Shown here one piece after another: positions 34,675 to 44,080 of a stretch of 64,000 nt of DNA (position 1 is the first letter of the stretch; each line of letters opens with the position of its first letter). A program made the translations under genes and the position numbers. Below the pieces are notes generated by a model. That model saw nothing but the letters and a program-made list of their open reading frames with translations. It was not told where the DNA came from and did not search any database. The DNA is taken from positions 682,001-746,000 of the forward strand of contig JADJNF010000007.1 of assembly GCA_016714445.1 (NCBI GenBank). The letters run 5' to 3'. This DNA comes from Saprospiraceae bacterium. Lineage in GTDB: Bacteria; Bacteroidota; Bacteroidia; Chitinophagales; Saprospiraceae.

Positions 34675-37600
34675 TTGAACAATAAACTGATATATATTGT
34701 CACAGTTTTACTGATTACTACAGTAGCGATATCCTGTGTCACAAAGAAAAAAAAGAGCGAGACAAGTAAATTTGGCAAATTTTATCAAAATACTACCGCT
34801 TATTATAATGGATACTGGAATTCAAAAGAGATTTTGAAAGAAAGCATGAAAACACTTCGTCTGGCAAATGTTGATGACTATAATCAAATACTGGCCGTAG
34901 AAGATTACGTATCTCTGGACAATCCCAAAATGGTCAAAGCTGAGATGGATAAAATCATAGAGAAGGTAACTACAGTAGCTCAACTTCACGAACCTAGTGA
35001 CTGGGTAGATGATTGTTATGTCATGATGGCCAAAGCTCAGTATTTAAAACAAGAATACGAAACCACAGAAGAAACCCTTGAGTATTTTCAGGAAGATTTT
35101 AATCCTGCCAATCCTTATGGTAGAAATTATAAAAGTAAAAAGCCAACCGGAAAAGCTGCAAAAAAAGCCAAAGAAGCAGAAAAAAAAGAGAAGGATGAAG
35201 CCAAACAAAAGGCAAAACAAATTGAAAATGATTTAAAAGAAGAAAAAGTCAAAGCAAAGGAAGAAGAAAAGAAAACTATTGCTAAAACTAAAGCTGAAGA
35301 AAAGAAAGAAAGAGAAAAGAAAAGAGAACAGGATAAAAAGGAAAAAGAAAAACAGCGCAAAGAAAACGCTAAAAACAGAAAAAAAGGAATACCTGCAAAA
35401 AAACCAACGGACAACAATCCTAAAAAGGAGAATTTGTCTGATACGAGTGCCGATACTAAACAACCTGAGAAAAAAACAACACCTGTAAAATCTGAGAGCG
35501 TTAAACCTGTAGAAGATATCAAAGAGGAAACGTTTACTCCTGAGAAACCAAAACCTCCTCAGGAAGATAAAACTGCTTATAGTGAGGGTATGCTTTGGTT
35601 AGCTAAAACATATATCAAGCGGGAAAATTGGTTTGCCAGTGAAATTTTATTGGAAAAGCTGGAATCCGGTGCAGTGAGCGATGATATAAAGGGGGATCTT
35701 CCCGCTACTTTTGCAGATTTATATATCAAACAAAAAAGATATGCTGAAGCTATTCCTAAGTTGGAAGAAGCCATAAAAAAAGAAGATGACAGACAATTAA
35801 AAGCCAGATACTCATTTATAGCCGGTCAGATATCACAGATTGAAAACAATAGCTCTGCTGCACTAAAATATTTTGCTGATGCTAAAAAATACGCCAAACT
35901 TCCCAAAATGGAGTTCATGGCAGAACTAGCTGTTGCAAAAAATGGTATAAATAGTGGGAGCCGATCGAAAGAAAGTGTCATCAGTGATCTTAAAAAAATG
36001 CTTAATGAAGAAAAAAATCTAGATGTAAAAGATCAGATTTATTATACATTGGCAGAAATCGAACTTTCACAAAACAATATGTCGGAAGCTATTTCCAATT
36101 TTAAAAATTCTATCGCATTCAATATTTCTGATCAAAAACTAAAATCTGAATCTTATTATCAGATTGCAAATTTATATTACAATAAAGAAAATTATCTCGA
36201 CGCAGCCAACTACTACGACTCTACGCTTACTTTGCTTCAAACTACAGACTCAAGGTATAGTCTGGTACAGAAATACGTAGGCAATCTCAAAGATATAGCA
36301 ACAAATCTGGAAATAATAAAATATCAGGATACACTGCTATATTTTGTTACTCTGTCTGAAGATGAACAGAAAAAAATAATTCCGTCATGGTTGGAAAAGA
36401 ACAGGAAACAGCCAGAAAATGTGCAAAGTGGCGCACTGATAAATAAACAAATTATCACTCCAAGTGCTGTAGATTTTGGTAACAGTTCATTTTTTGCTTA
36501 TAACCGCAATACAAAAACGAAAGGAAAAGAAGATTTTGATAAAACCTGGGGAAGAAGATCTCTGGAAGATGACTGGAGAAGAATCAGTAAGTCATCAGGC
36601 GGGCAAGTTGATAATGCAGATGTCAAGGTGGCAGAAGCCGATGGAAAGGAAGAAAAATATAATAAAGAAGAATTTGATAAATTCCTGAGAGAATTGCCGT
36701 CCAATCCTGTAAAAAAACAGGAAGCCAATGACAAGATAATGAATGCTATGTTTACATTAGGAAAATTATTCAGGGATAAAATCGACAACTTCAGTAAATC
36801 TGCTTCTACTTTGGAAGGAATGCATAACAGATTTGGGCCTACCCCGTACGAGCTGGACTCTTATTTTTATTTATATCTTGACTACACCGATCTGGCCAAC
36901 ACTAGTAAAGCAGATGAATATAAAAATAAGCTCACAAAAAAATATCCTGATTCAAAATACGCTGCTATATTGTCAGATCCGGATTATTTTAATAAATCAA
37001 ATAAACAATCAAGCAAACCTGAACAATACTACAAAAGTATCTATGGACTTTATGAAAAAGGAGAATATGTAAAGGCTCTGGAAACAATAGATCAAGCTTC
37101 CAAGATATTGGGAGATGAAAATATATATGTCGCAAAGATGGCTTTACTTAAGGCCATGTGTATCGGCGGTAAAGACGGTAAAGATGCGTATGTTCAGGCA
37201 CTCAATGAAGTGATCATAGGACACCCCAATACTCCTGAGCAAATCAAAGCTAAAGAAATTATGCGTTTTCTGGGAGGTGATAAAAGTGCTTTTGCCAATG
37301 TAAAGGATGTCGATAAAATCTATCAGAGGGAAGAAAACACCATCCATTATGTAGTAATAGTTACTTATGGTCTTGAAGAAGCACAGCATGTCAATTTTAA
37401 AGTGGCTGTATCAGAATATACAAAAAGAATTTTAAATCTGAAAGATTGCAATTTGGGGATGCAAGTCTCAATATTCAGGATAATGCTCAAATTATTCTGG
37501 TTAGAAAATTTGATAACGAAACAAAAGCGCTTGAATATTATAACAAGGCCGTAAAAGACTCAGAAGAACTTACCGGTAATGTTAAATATACTTATGACAT

Positions 37601-37706
37601 TTTTGCTATCTCACAACCCAATTACCGTAAAATGCTAAGCGAAAGATCCGCTGTATCTTATCGTACATTTTTTGAAAACAACATTCTGATTTCAAAAGAA
37701 AAATAA
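34675..37706 (+). CDS. porW: PorW/SprE-like TPR lipoprotein of type IX secretion (frameshifted)
   Basis: The start is TTG at 34675: an in-frame stop lies three codons upstream and the lipoprotein signal begins right there (lipobox ending AISC, Cys21). The mature start (GKFYQNTTAYYNGYWNSKE) resembles PorW/SprE. A Lys/Glu-rich low-complexity insert spans about residues 150-290, then TPR-like repeats fill the rest. PorW links the type IX trans-envelope complex to the translocon. The frame breaks after KDL at 37444-37446: one T of GATTTGCAA is missing, and the remaining 86 codons continue to 37706, giving about 1010 residues. The family call rests on architecture and the N-terminal motif. Confidence 0.75.
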
Positions 37707-38030
37707 TAAAGGTGTCAGTTATACTCAAAATAAATTGGTTTGCGAAAATTTCATTTTCCAATTTTTTGATGATGAGTAAGAACGAAGTAGCGAAGCTTGT
37801 CTTTAAAGTAATTCAATATCAGGACATTTATCGTCCAGAATATTTCATCGTCGAAATAATTTAATGACATTCATCGTCTTTATAATGGAGACAGAATTTT
37901 TTGTCTTGATGAAGACATAAGTATCATCGTCTTTGAAAAATAAATTCTCGTCGGTATAATAATATTTTTAACCTGTTCAATTTTTTTATTTGAATATAAA
38001 ATAACTTTAAGGAGCAAACTATGAAACAGA
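37707..38030. other. Intergenic region carrying dispersed element copy B
   Basis: Convergent gap of 324 bp. Most of it is the element at 37717-37977; several TCATCGTC motifs occur in the parts absent from copy A. No gene called. Confidence 0.6.
37717..37977 (+). repeat. Dispersed element, copy B
   Basis: Shares with copy A (13445-13563, opposite strand) the blocks at 37718-37778, 37881-37903 and 37935-37977. Between them are two segments missing from A. A frame in the first block reads ILKINWFAKISFSN in both copies. Confidence 0.8.
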
Positions 38031-39512
38031 CTATTTATTTCTAACCCTGTCAAGCCCTGATTTGGCTTTCTGATGCAAACTGGAACTATACCCTGCAGGG
38101 TCCAGAGATAGACACTTTTCAAAATAAAAACGAGCCTTTATATACTTATTCTGCTGCTCATAAATAAGGCCTGACTGAAGTGCAGCGCTACAGCCATAAT
38201 ATTTACCGGGATCACTCTTTATTATCGTAAGATCATAATAATCAAGAGCATCAGTATAGTTTTTCAATGCATCGGTCACCCTTGCCAATCTGTAATAATA
38301 TTCGCCGTCATGAATGGCTTTGGTAAATTTTTCACTGTTTAAAATAAGAAGATTCTGACATTTTGCATAGTATCCGCCATCAAATAGAAGTCTTGCCCGA
38401 AGTAAAACTTCATTAGGAATTTGGTTTGATTTAGCTTCTTTATTGGCCTGAATATCTTCATCTATAAGAGATTGTCCCTTTGTTGCACATGATTTCATAT
38501 ACTGTTTGTATTTAGTAACATCATGATTTACTATTAAGTGATACCACGCCAGTTTTTGCCAGGCTTCTTTGATATAATGTTTCCCTTTAAAATTTGTTAG
38601 AAAAGTAATTATATATTGATCCGCGTTTTTATCCAGTCTGTGTAATTTGAATTTGCCATACATATAATCCAGGTAATAAAAAGATAAAAATTCGTCCCCT
38701 TTAGGTCTTTCTTCCAGAATTTTAATCGCTGTTTCATTCCGTCCCGTCTTTTGCGCCATTGTGGCCTTCAAAAAAGCTATCAATGGGTTAGTTTTATGAT
38801 CAAGATGATAATTTTCAAAAAGACGGTATGCTTCTTCCCGTTTATTGTTGGAATAAAAAAGTATGTAACTATATATGGCAATAATCTCTTCTTTGAAAAT
38901 GCTTTTTTCAGCAAAAGATTTATTCGCCAGCAATCTTATTTCACTGGTGCCCAGGTCTACTGAACCTTTGATATTCATTATTTTTCTGACCCATGCCGGA
39001 ACACTTTCAGCAAGGGCATGGATAATGCTTAGGCTTTTATTGTTTTCAGTAAAATCAGGAAATTTTTGTTTATTTTTCTCAAGAAGTCTGTATGCTTCAT
39101 AGACGTCAGTGGCTGCACTTATTTTATCACCAAATTTGAGTTTAATAGTAGCCCACTGAAGAATAATCTCTGCCTGACAAAACAGAAAATATGGCGACCC
39201 CGGATCAGAAGCTTTAATTTTATTGATCCTGATATCCTTATTTTTTAGAAGACTAGTATATTTAGCCTCCTCTTCCTGAATAAAAAGTGTAAAAAAATCA
39301 GCATAGTTTTCTATATAGTAGGTCATAGCATTTTGAGGATCATTTAATTTAATGATATTCAGTTTATTCTGACCACTCTTTATTTTTAGGGAAATAATGT
39401 CTCTATATGCTTCCTGTAACGGAGCAGAAAACTTAAGTCCTGACTGAGTGTATCCGCCTATACTCAAGCTTACTAAAGAAATTATTATACCAAATTTTAT
39501 TGCTATGTACAT
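38031..39512 (-). CDS. TPR-like periplasmic or outer-membrane-associated protein
   Basis: 493 residues from MYIAIKFGIIISLVSLSIGGYTQ, a signal peptide. The ATG 12 codons upstream lies inside a hairpin and is not preferred. The mature part is alpha-helical with TPR-like helices, clearest near the C-terminus (YYRLARVTDALKNYTDALDYYDLTI; AALQSGLIYEQQNKYIKARFYFEKCLSLDP). Role unknown. The gene ends convergent with the PorW-like gene, the element copy B lying between. Confidence 0.75.
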   Translation of the reverse strand: MYIAIKFGIIISLVSLSIGGYTQSGLKFSAPLQEAYRDIISLKIKSGQNKLNIIKLNDPQNAMTYYIENYADFFTLFIQEEEAKYTSLLKNKDIRINKIKASDPGSPYFLFCQAEIILQWATIKLKFGDKISAATDVYEAYRLLEKNKQKFPDFTENNKSLSIIHALAESVPAWVRKIMNIKGSVDLGTSEIRLLANKSFAEKSIFKEEIIAIYSYILFYSNNKREEAYRLFENYHLDHKTNPLIAFLKATMAQKTGRNETAIKILEERPKGDEFLSFYYLDYMYGKFKLHRLDKNADQYIITFLTNFKGKHYIKEAWQKLAWYHLIVNHDVTKYKQYMKSCATKGQSLIDEDIQANKEAKSNQIPNEVLLRARLLFDGGYYAKCQNLLILNSEKFTKAIHDGEYYYRLARVTDALKNYTDALDYYDLTIIKSDPGKYYGCSAALQSGLIYEQQNKYIKARFYFEKCLSLDPAGYSSSLHQKAKSGLDRVRNK

Positions 39513-39515
39513 TTG

Positions 39516-39523
39516 CAAAATTA
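39516..39523 (-). promoter_or_regulatory. TAnnTTTG box 3 nt before the TPR gene start
   Basis: TAATTTTG on the minus strand, directly followed by CAA and the ATG. Confidence 0.4.
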
Positions 39524-39525
39524 AA

Positions 39526-39558
39526 ACAGCCCTAAATGAAAATTTCATTCAGAGCTGT
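39526..39558 (-). terminator. Hairpin between zinc-ribbon gene and TPR gene
   Basis: ACAGC..CT.AATGAAA pairs with TTTCATT.AG..GCTGT; on the minus strand it is followed by TTTTAATTTT. Likely the end of the Nif3/zinc-ribbon transcript. Confidence 0.55.
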
Positions 39559-39589
39559 CTTTTAATAATATTTTCTACTTATTTTTTTT

Positions 39590-40341
39590 TTAACCTTCCT
39601 TAGTAGACAAAATACTCTCATCGACCAAAACCCTGCCACAATGTTCACACGCAATGATCTTTTTCATCACCCCTATTTCAATCTGTAACTGCGGTGGTAT
39701 CCTGTTGAAACAACCTCCACAAGCTCCTCTTGCTACAGTGACTACAGCCAGGCCATTTCTATATGTTTTGCGTATCTTATCGTAGGAGACCAATAATTTA
39801 TCTTCGATTTCCTTTCTTGCTTTATCAGATTCTTTGAGAAGTTTGGCTTCTTCCTTTTCTGTCTTTTCGATAATTTTGAAAGTTCTACTTTTTTTGTCTC
39901 GACATCTTTGACCCTTTGATTAAGTTTGGTAGAGATGGCATCCAAAGCTTCCTTTTTTGTATCTCTGGCTATATTGGCTTCTCTGATCTTCTTTTGAGAA
40001 AGTTGAATTTCAAGTTTTTGCAACTCCACTTCCTTGGTCAATGCGTCAAATTCTCTGTTATTTTTAACATTGTCCAGTTGCTTTTCGTATTTCAGGATAA
40101 GCGCTTCTGACTCCTTAATATTGGTATTGTGATTTAAAATCTCGTGATCGATTTCACCCACTGCATTTTCCAATTTTTTCAGCCTTGTCTTTAATCCGGT
40201 GATTTCATCCTCCAGATCACTCACTTCCATGGGTAATTCTCCTTTAAGGATGGCTATTTCATCCATTTTGGAATCTATCTGCTGAAGAGCGTGTAATGCC
40301 CTTAATTTATCTCCTATGCTTTGTTCTTTAACCGCTGCCAT
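39590..40341 (-). CDS. Zinc-ribbon coiled-coil protein, COG1579 type (frameshifted)
   Basis: The N-terminal two thirds is a long coiled coil (LEDEITGLKTRLKKLENAVGEIDHEIL), the C-terminus a C4 zinc ribbon (ACGGCFNRIPP and ACEHCGRVL). Near 39873-39877 the frame shifts: adding one base in the AAAATT/AATTTT run restores KIIEKTEKEEAKLLKESDKARKEIEDKLLVSYDKI and joins the two parts. Family function is not established; the gene commonly neighbours nif3 in Bacteroidota, as here (9-bp gap). Confidence 0.8.
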
Positions 40342-40350
40342 ATGCCTGTA

Positions 40351-41148
40351 TTAAAAGTATTTTATTGGATTAGTAATAATTTTTGTACAATGGGCTGCAA
40401 AGGTACTAAATTTATTAATTATCAAGTCATAAAGTAAGTCAATTGTATATTTTTCGCTATCAAAATGGCCAATATCAGCAATAATGATCTCCTTGTCCGC
40501 GTCAAAATACTCATGATACTTATAATCTGAAGTTATAAATATGTCTGCTCCCTGCTTTTTGGCTGCATTTAGCAGAAAACCACCTGATCCGCCACACACA
40601 GCAACTCTTTGAATACTGGTTTTGCACAAATCAGTTACTTTAATTATTTGCAGGTCCATTTGTAGTTTTAAAAAGCGCAAAAACTCATCTGTCAGCATTT
40701 CAGTATTCAGATTTCCGATCATTCCAGCGCCCACAGGAGTATTTAAGTAGGTTAGTCCCGGTTTTGGCAGTAAGATAGTAGTTTCTGACAACTTTAATTT
40801 TTCAGCGATTTTGCCATTAACGCCTGAATAATATACATTGTCCAGATTTGTATGAATAGCAAATATTGCGATATCGTTTTTTATTGCTTTTATTACTGTA
40901 CGTTCGATGTAATTTTTCCCATTCAGTTGTTTTAAACCCCTGAAAATTATGGGATGATGTGCCACGATAAGATTACACCCAAGACTTACAGCTTCATCGA
41001 CAATAGATTCTAAAGCATCCAGACAAATTAATACACCCTTTATTTCTGTAAACGGATTTCCCACGATAAGTCCTGCGTTATCATAATCTTCCTGTAAATG
41101 AGCTGGTGCTACAGTATGTAAATATTGAATTAAATCACTGATCTTCAT
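40351..41148 (-). CDS. Nif3-like dinuclear metal centre protein
   Basis: At 265 residues, with metal ligands in IVAHHPIIF, an acidic residue in IHTNLDN, and the C-terminal DIGHFDSEK. Known structures form a toroidal hexamer with a dinuclear metal site; related enzymes include GTP cyclohydrolase I type 2. Many Bacteroidota members are ~365 residues with a PII-like insert; this one lacks it. Upstream of the zinc-ribbon gene in the same unit. Confidence 0.88.
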   Translation of the reverse strand: MKISDLIQYLHTVAPAHLQEDYDNAGLIVGNPFTEIKGVLICLDALESIVDEAVSLGCNLIVAHHPIIFRGLKQLNGKNYIERTVIKAIKNDIAIFAIHTNLDNVYYSGVNGKIAEKLKLSETTILLPKPGLTYLNTPVGAGMIGNLNTEMLTDEFLRFLKLQMDLQIIKVTDLCKTSIQRVAVCGGSGGFLLNAAKKQGADIFITSDYKYHEYFDADKEIIIADIGHFDSEKYTIDLLYDLIINKFSTFAAHCTKIITNPIKYF

Positions 41149-41181
41149 ATAATTGCCTTCTGCTTAGGTTATTTTAAATAT

Positions 41182-42009
41182 TTACGGACGCTGGTTAAAG
41201 ATGATACAAAACCTTTCATAGTGCACTGGTAATACTTTTTGATATTGAATGGTTTTAGTAAAAAATAATGTGATATGTACCGGCAATAATGATAATTCTT
41301 CCAAACCTGTCTGAGCAAGTAAAGTATCTTTATTCCATCCGCTTATCTCTTCGATTTTTTCCCAGGTATAAGTACAATCAGGAAATAATATCTTGTCATT
41401 TACTCCGACAAATGCCTCTGCATAAGCATGAAATCCTATATTATAATAGTCATCCGGATAAAGAACAGCATTGGTAAGCTGCTCAAGTGAAAGAATAATT
41501 ACACCATCTTCAATATTGGTCTCGACGGTATGTAGGCGCGGGTACTCAGGAGTAGGAAAGGGGTGTTTGTACAAAAATATCCTGTCCATGTCGCCTATTA
41601 GGTAGTCATCAAGGGCCAGACACATATACACGCCATGCGCAGCCACCATTAGTTTTATATCTTCGGGAACATCTCTCAATTCTGAACCTACAGATTTAAA
41701 CAATCTGGCATCAAGGTATAACGAAGATCTGTATTCAAACTTTCTTTTATGGTCGGTGTCAAGTTTTTGGTAGGGCAGAAAATACTTTTCCAGCCAATCT
41801 TTTAATTTCGGTTCAAAAGGCACAGGAAATCTGACCAACCACCAATGATCCAAAGGACCATGAAATACATATAAAAAAACCAGCAAGATGGCAGGAACCA
41901 CTAAATATGGAGAAAGCTGAGTATTTGAGCTCCATGTATAATATAATATACCGATGGTCAGGAGTACTATCGGGAGTCCTAATACTTTCGATATAGAATG
42001 TATGTGCAT
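41182..42009 (-). CDS. MtfA/M90-like protein with degenerate zinc site
   Basis: 275 residues from MHIHSISKVLG; a longer frame would run into the tRNA-Phe terminator. Two N-terminal membrane segments, then a domain resembling MtfA-type zinc peptidases (M90). At the place of the catalytic helix (usual N.G.HE.AH) it reads NIGFHAYAEAFV, so the glutamate and second histidine are gone. The C-terminal FFTKTIQYQKVLPVHYERFCIIFNQRP keeps the family's final pattern (FF..P......P.LY......NQ.P) but not its zinc-ligand glutamate. Probably a non-catalytic member. The family call is by motif resemblance. Confidence 0.6.
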   Translation of the reverse strand: MHIHSISKVLGLPIVLLTIGILYYTWSSNTQLSPYLVVPAILLVFLYVFHGPLDHWWLVRFPVPFEPKLKDWLEKYFLPYQKLDTDHKRKFEYRSSLYLDARLFKSVGSELRDVPEDIKLMVAAHGVYMCLALDDYLIGDMDRIFLYKHPFPTPEYPRLHTVETNIEDGVIILSLEQLTNAVLYPDDYYNIGFHAYAEAFVGVNDKILFPDCTYTWEKIEEISGWNKDTLLAQTGLEELSLLPVHITLFFTKTIQYQKVLPVHYERFCIIFNQRP

Positions 42010-42054
42010 AGATCGTGTATAAGAAAGAAACGCTAAAATATATTTGAAGTGTAT

Positions 42055-42088
42055 AAAAAAAGGGATAATTTTCAATGAAAATTATCCC
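42055..42088 (-). terminator. Terminator of tRNA-Phe
   Basis: GGGATAATTTTC pairs with GAAAATTATCCC around a 3-nt loop, followed on the minus strand by seven T. Confidence 0.85.
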
Positions 42089-42096
42089 CTTTACTG

Positions 42097-42169
42097 TGGT
42101 ACCTCCCAGATTTGAACTGGGGACACATGGATTTTCAGTCCATTGCTCTACCAACTGAGCTAAGGTACC
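42097..42169 (-). tRNA. tRNA-Phe (GAA)
   Basis: Complete cloverleaf on the minus strand: acceptor GGTACCT/AGGTACC, D stem GCTC/GAGC, anticodon stem ATGGA/TCCAT with loop CTGAAAA (anticodon GAA), T stem CCCAG/CTGGG with loop TTCAAAT, discriminator A. 73 nt, CCA not encoded. Confidence 0.97.
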
Positions 42170-42324
42170 CCGCTGTTTTGAAAAGCGACGCAAAATTAAC
42201 GCGATTTTTAACATTTCAAAAAGATTATCAGTTATTTTTATTTTTTATTTTATGTTTTCTGAATAATGCAATGATTATTCCCCACATAGATATATACTTT
42301 GCCATATATTGCAGCTTTAAATTC

Positions 42325-43965
42325 ATGTTATATATGACCAGATACTTTTCAATCATTTTGATGGTTTTTGTGCTCGGTTGCGGGTCAAAAAAGACTGTAC
42401 CTCATTCAAACGGGAGCAAACACTTTGTATGGGAAAATGCAACAGTGTATTTTTTACTTACAGACAGATTCCATAATGGTGAGAAAAAAAATGATTTTGT
42501 ACACCCTTCGCCACCTGCTCCATATCGAGGGTACATGGGAGGAGATATAAAAGGAATCACCTTAAAAATAAATGAAGGATATTTTGATAAGCTGGGAGTG
42601 GATGCCATTTGGATGACTCCGCTGGTCGAAAATATTTCTGTCGGTGTAGACGAAGGATCAGGGCTCTCTTATGGGTTTCATGGGTATTGGACCAAAGACT
42701 GGACAAAGATTGATGCCCGACTGGGTACCGAACAGGATATAAAAGACATGGTAGCGGCGGCTCATAAAAAAGGCATCAGAATACTTATGGATGCTGTCAT
42801 TAACCATACCGGACCTGTGACACCTTCAGATGTAAAATGGCCTGACGAATGGGTCAGAACTGGTCCCAGATGTACCTACAAAGGATATGAATCGACCATT
42901 ACCTGTACACTGGTCGATAATCTTCCGGATATCAAAACAGAAAGTACACAGGACGTTGGCCTTCCTCCTCACCTCATGGCTAAATGGAAAGCAGAGGGCC
43001 GATCCGAAAAAGAAATCGCAGAGTTGGACGCATTTTTTAAACGAACAGGATATCCCAGAAGGCCATATTATTATATTGTAAAATGGCTTACGGATCTGAT
43101 CAGAAAGTTTGGAATCGATGGATTCAGGGTAGATACGGTAAAACATACCGAAGAGGAAGTTTGGAAAATATTGTACGAAGAATCACTTTTTGCTTTTGAT
43201 GAATGGAAAAAACATCACCCGACTGAAGCCATCGATGGTAATGACTTTTTTATGGTGGGTGAAGTGTACAACTATTATATAGGTGCCGGGCGTAATTTTG
43301 ATTTTGGAGACAGAAAAGTTGATTATTACAGCAATGGATTTCACTCTTTGATTAACTTTGATTTTAAATACGATGCAAAAAAACCATACCATGAAGTATT
43401 TAAAAAATATGATGAATTGCTTCATGGCCCTTTGACTGGTAAAAGTGTGATGAATTATATCAGTTCACATGATGACGGAAGCCCTTTTGACAAAGAAAGA
43501 AAAAATACATACGATTCAGCTACCCGTCTTTTACTTACTCCCGGTATAGCCCAGATATATTATGGTGATGAATCTGCCAGAAGCTTGAATGTAACTGCAA
43601 GCGGAGACGCAACCTTGAGGTCTTTTATGAACTGGGAAGAGCAATCAGATCCTGAAAAAGCAAAATTATTGTTGCATTGGCAAAAGTTGGGACAATTCAG
43701 AAAAAATCACCCGGCCATAGGCGCAGGCAGACATCATCAAATAAATCAGAGTCAGTTTGCAAGAACTTATACGTCCGCAAATTTAAATGATGTGGTGATA
43801 TGCGCTTTAGGTCAAAAACCAGGACCAAAAGAAATAACTATTTCCGGTTATTTTACAGAAGGAGATGTTTTAACTGACCATTATTCAGGTCAAAAAGTCA
43901 GAGTTACTCAAGATAAAGTCATAATTGACTCAAATTTTGATATCGTCTTACTGGCAAAACAATAG
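42325..43965 (+). CDS. Alpha-amylase family (GH13) lipoprotein
   Basis: The frame is open far upstream across the tRNA; the start at 42325 (or ATG at 42334) yields a lipoprotein signal with lipobox VLGC. GH13 signatures: DAVINH (region I), GFRVDTVKH (II, nucleophile Asp), MVGEVY (III, acid Glu) and ISSHDD (IV). N-terminal VYFLLTDRFHNG is typical of periplasmic or surface amylases. It hydrolyses alpha-1,4-glucans or related oligosaccharides. No SusCD pair is nearby; the gene stands alone. Confidence 0.9.
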   Translation: MLYMTRYFSIILMVFVLGCGSKKTVPHSNGSKHFVWENATVYFLLTDRFHNGEKKNDFVHPSPPAPYRGYMGGDIKGITLKINEGYFDKLGVDAIWMTPLVENISVGVDEGSGLSYGFHGYWTKDWTKIDARLGTEQDIKDMVAAAHKKGIRILMDAVINHTGPVTPSDVKWPDEWVRTGPRCTYKGYESTITCTLVDNLPDIKTESTQDVGLPPHLMAKWKAEGRSEKEIAELDAFFKRTGYPRRPYYYIVKWLTDLIRKFGIDGFRVDTVKHTEEEVWKILYEESLFAFDEWKKHHPTEAIDGNDFFMVGEVYNYYIGAGRNFDFGDRKVDYYSNGFHSLINFDFKYDAKKPYHEVFKKYDELLHGPLTGKSVMNYISSHDDGSPFDKERKNTYDSATRLLLTPGIAQIYYGDESARSLNVTASGDATLRSFMNWEEQSDPEKAKLLLHWQKLGQFRKNHPAIGAGRHHQINQSQFARTYTSANLNDVVICALGQKPGPKEITISGYFTEGDVLTDHYSGQKVRVTQDKVIIDSNFDIVLLAKQ

Positions 43966-44080
43966 CTATCTCATTTATGAAACAGAAAGTCTGATTAGAT
44001 TTTCCTTAAATATGACAAATAATTGATAGAATTGACTTTTTGGTGCAATCTTTGCCATAAGAAAGTAAATTTATCCCTTT

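Noticed and set aside
35127..35522. Minus-strand frames opposite the Lys/Glu-rich part of the PorW-like gene
   Set aside because: Ser/Phe-rich frames are the expected antisense of A-rich Lys/Glu codons.
41813..42214. 133-codon minus-strand frame across the tRNA
   Set aside because: It runs through tRNA-Phe and its terminator and has no coding features.
42112..42324. Upstream extension of the amylase frame
   Set aside because: It overlaps the tRNA on the other strand; the lipoprotein signal begins at 42325 or 42334.
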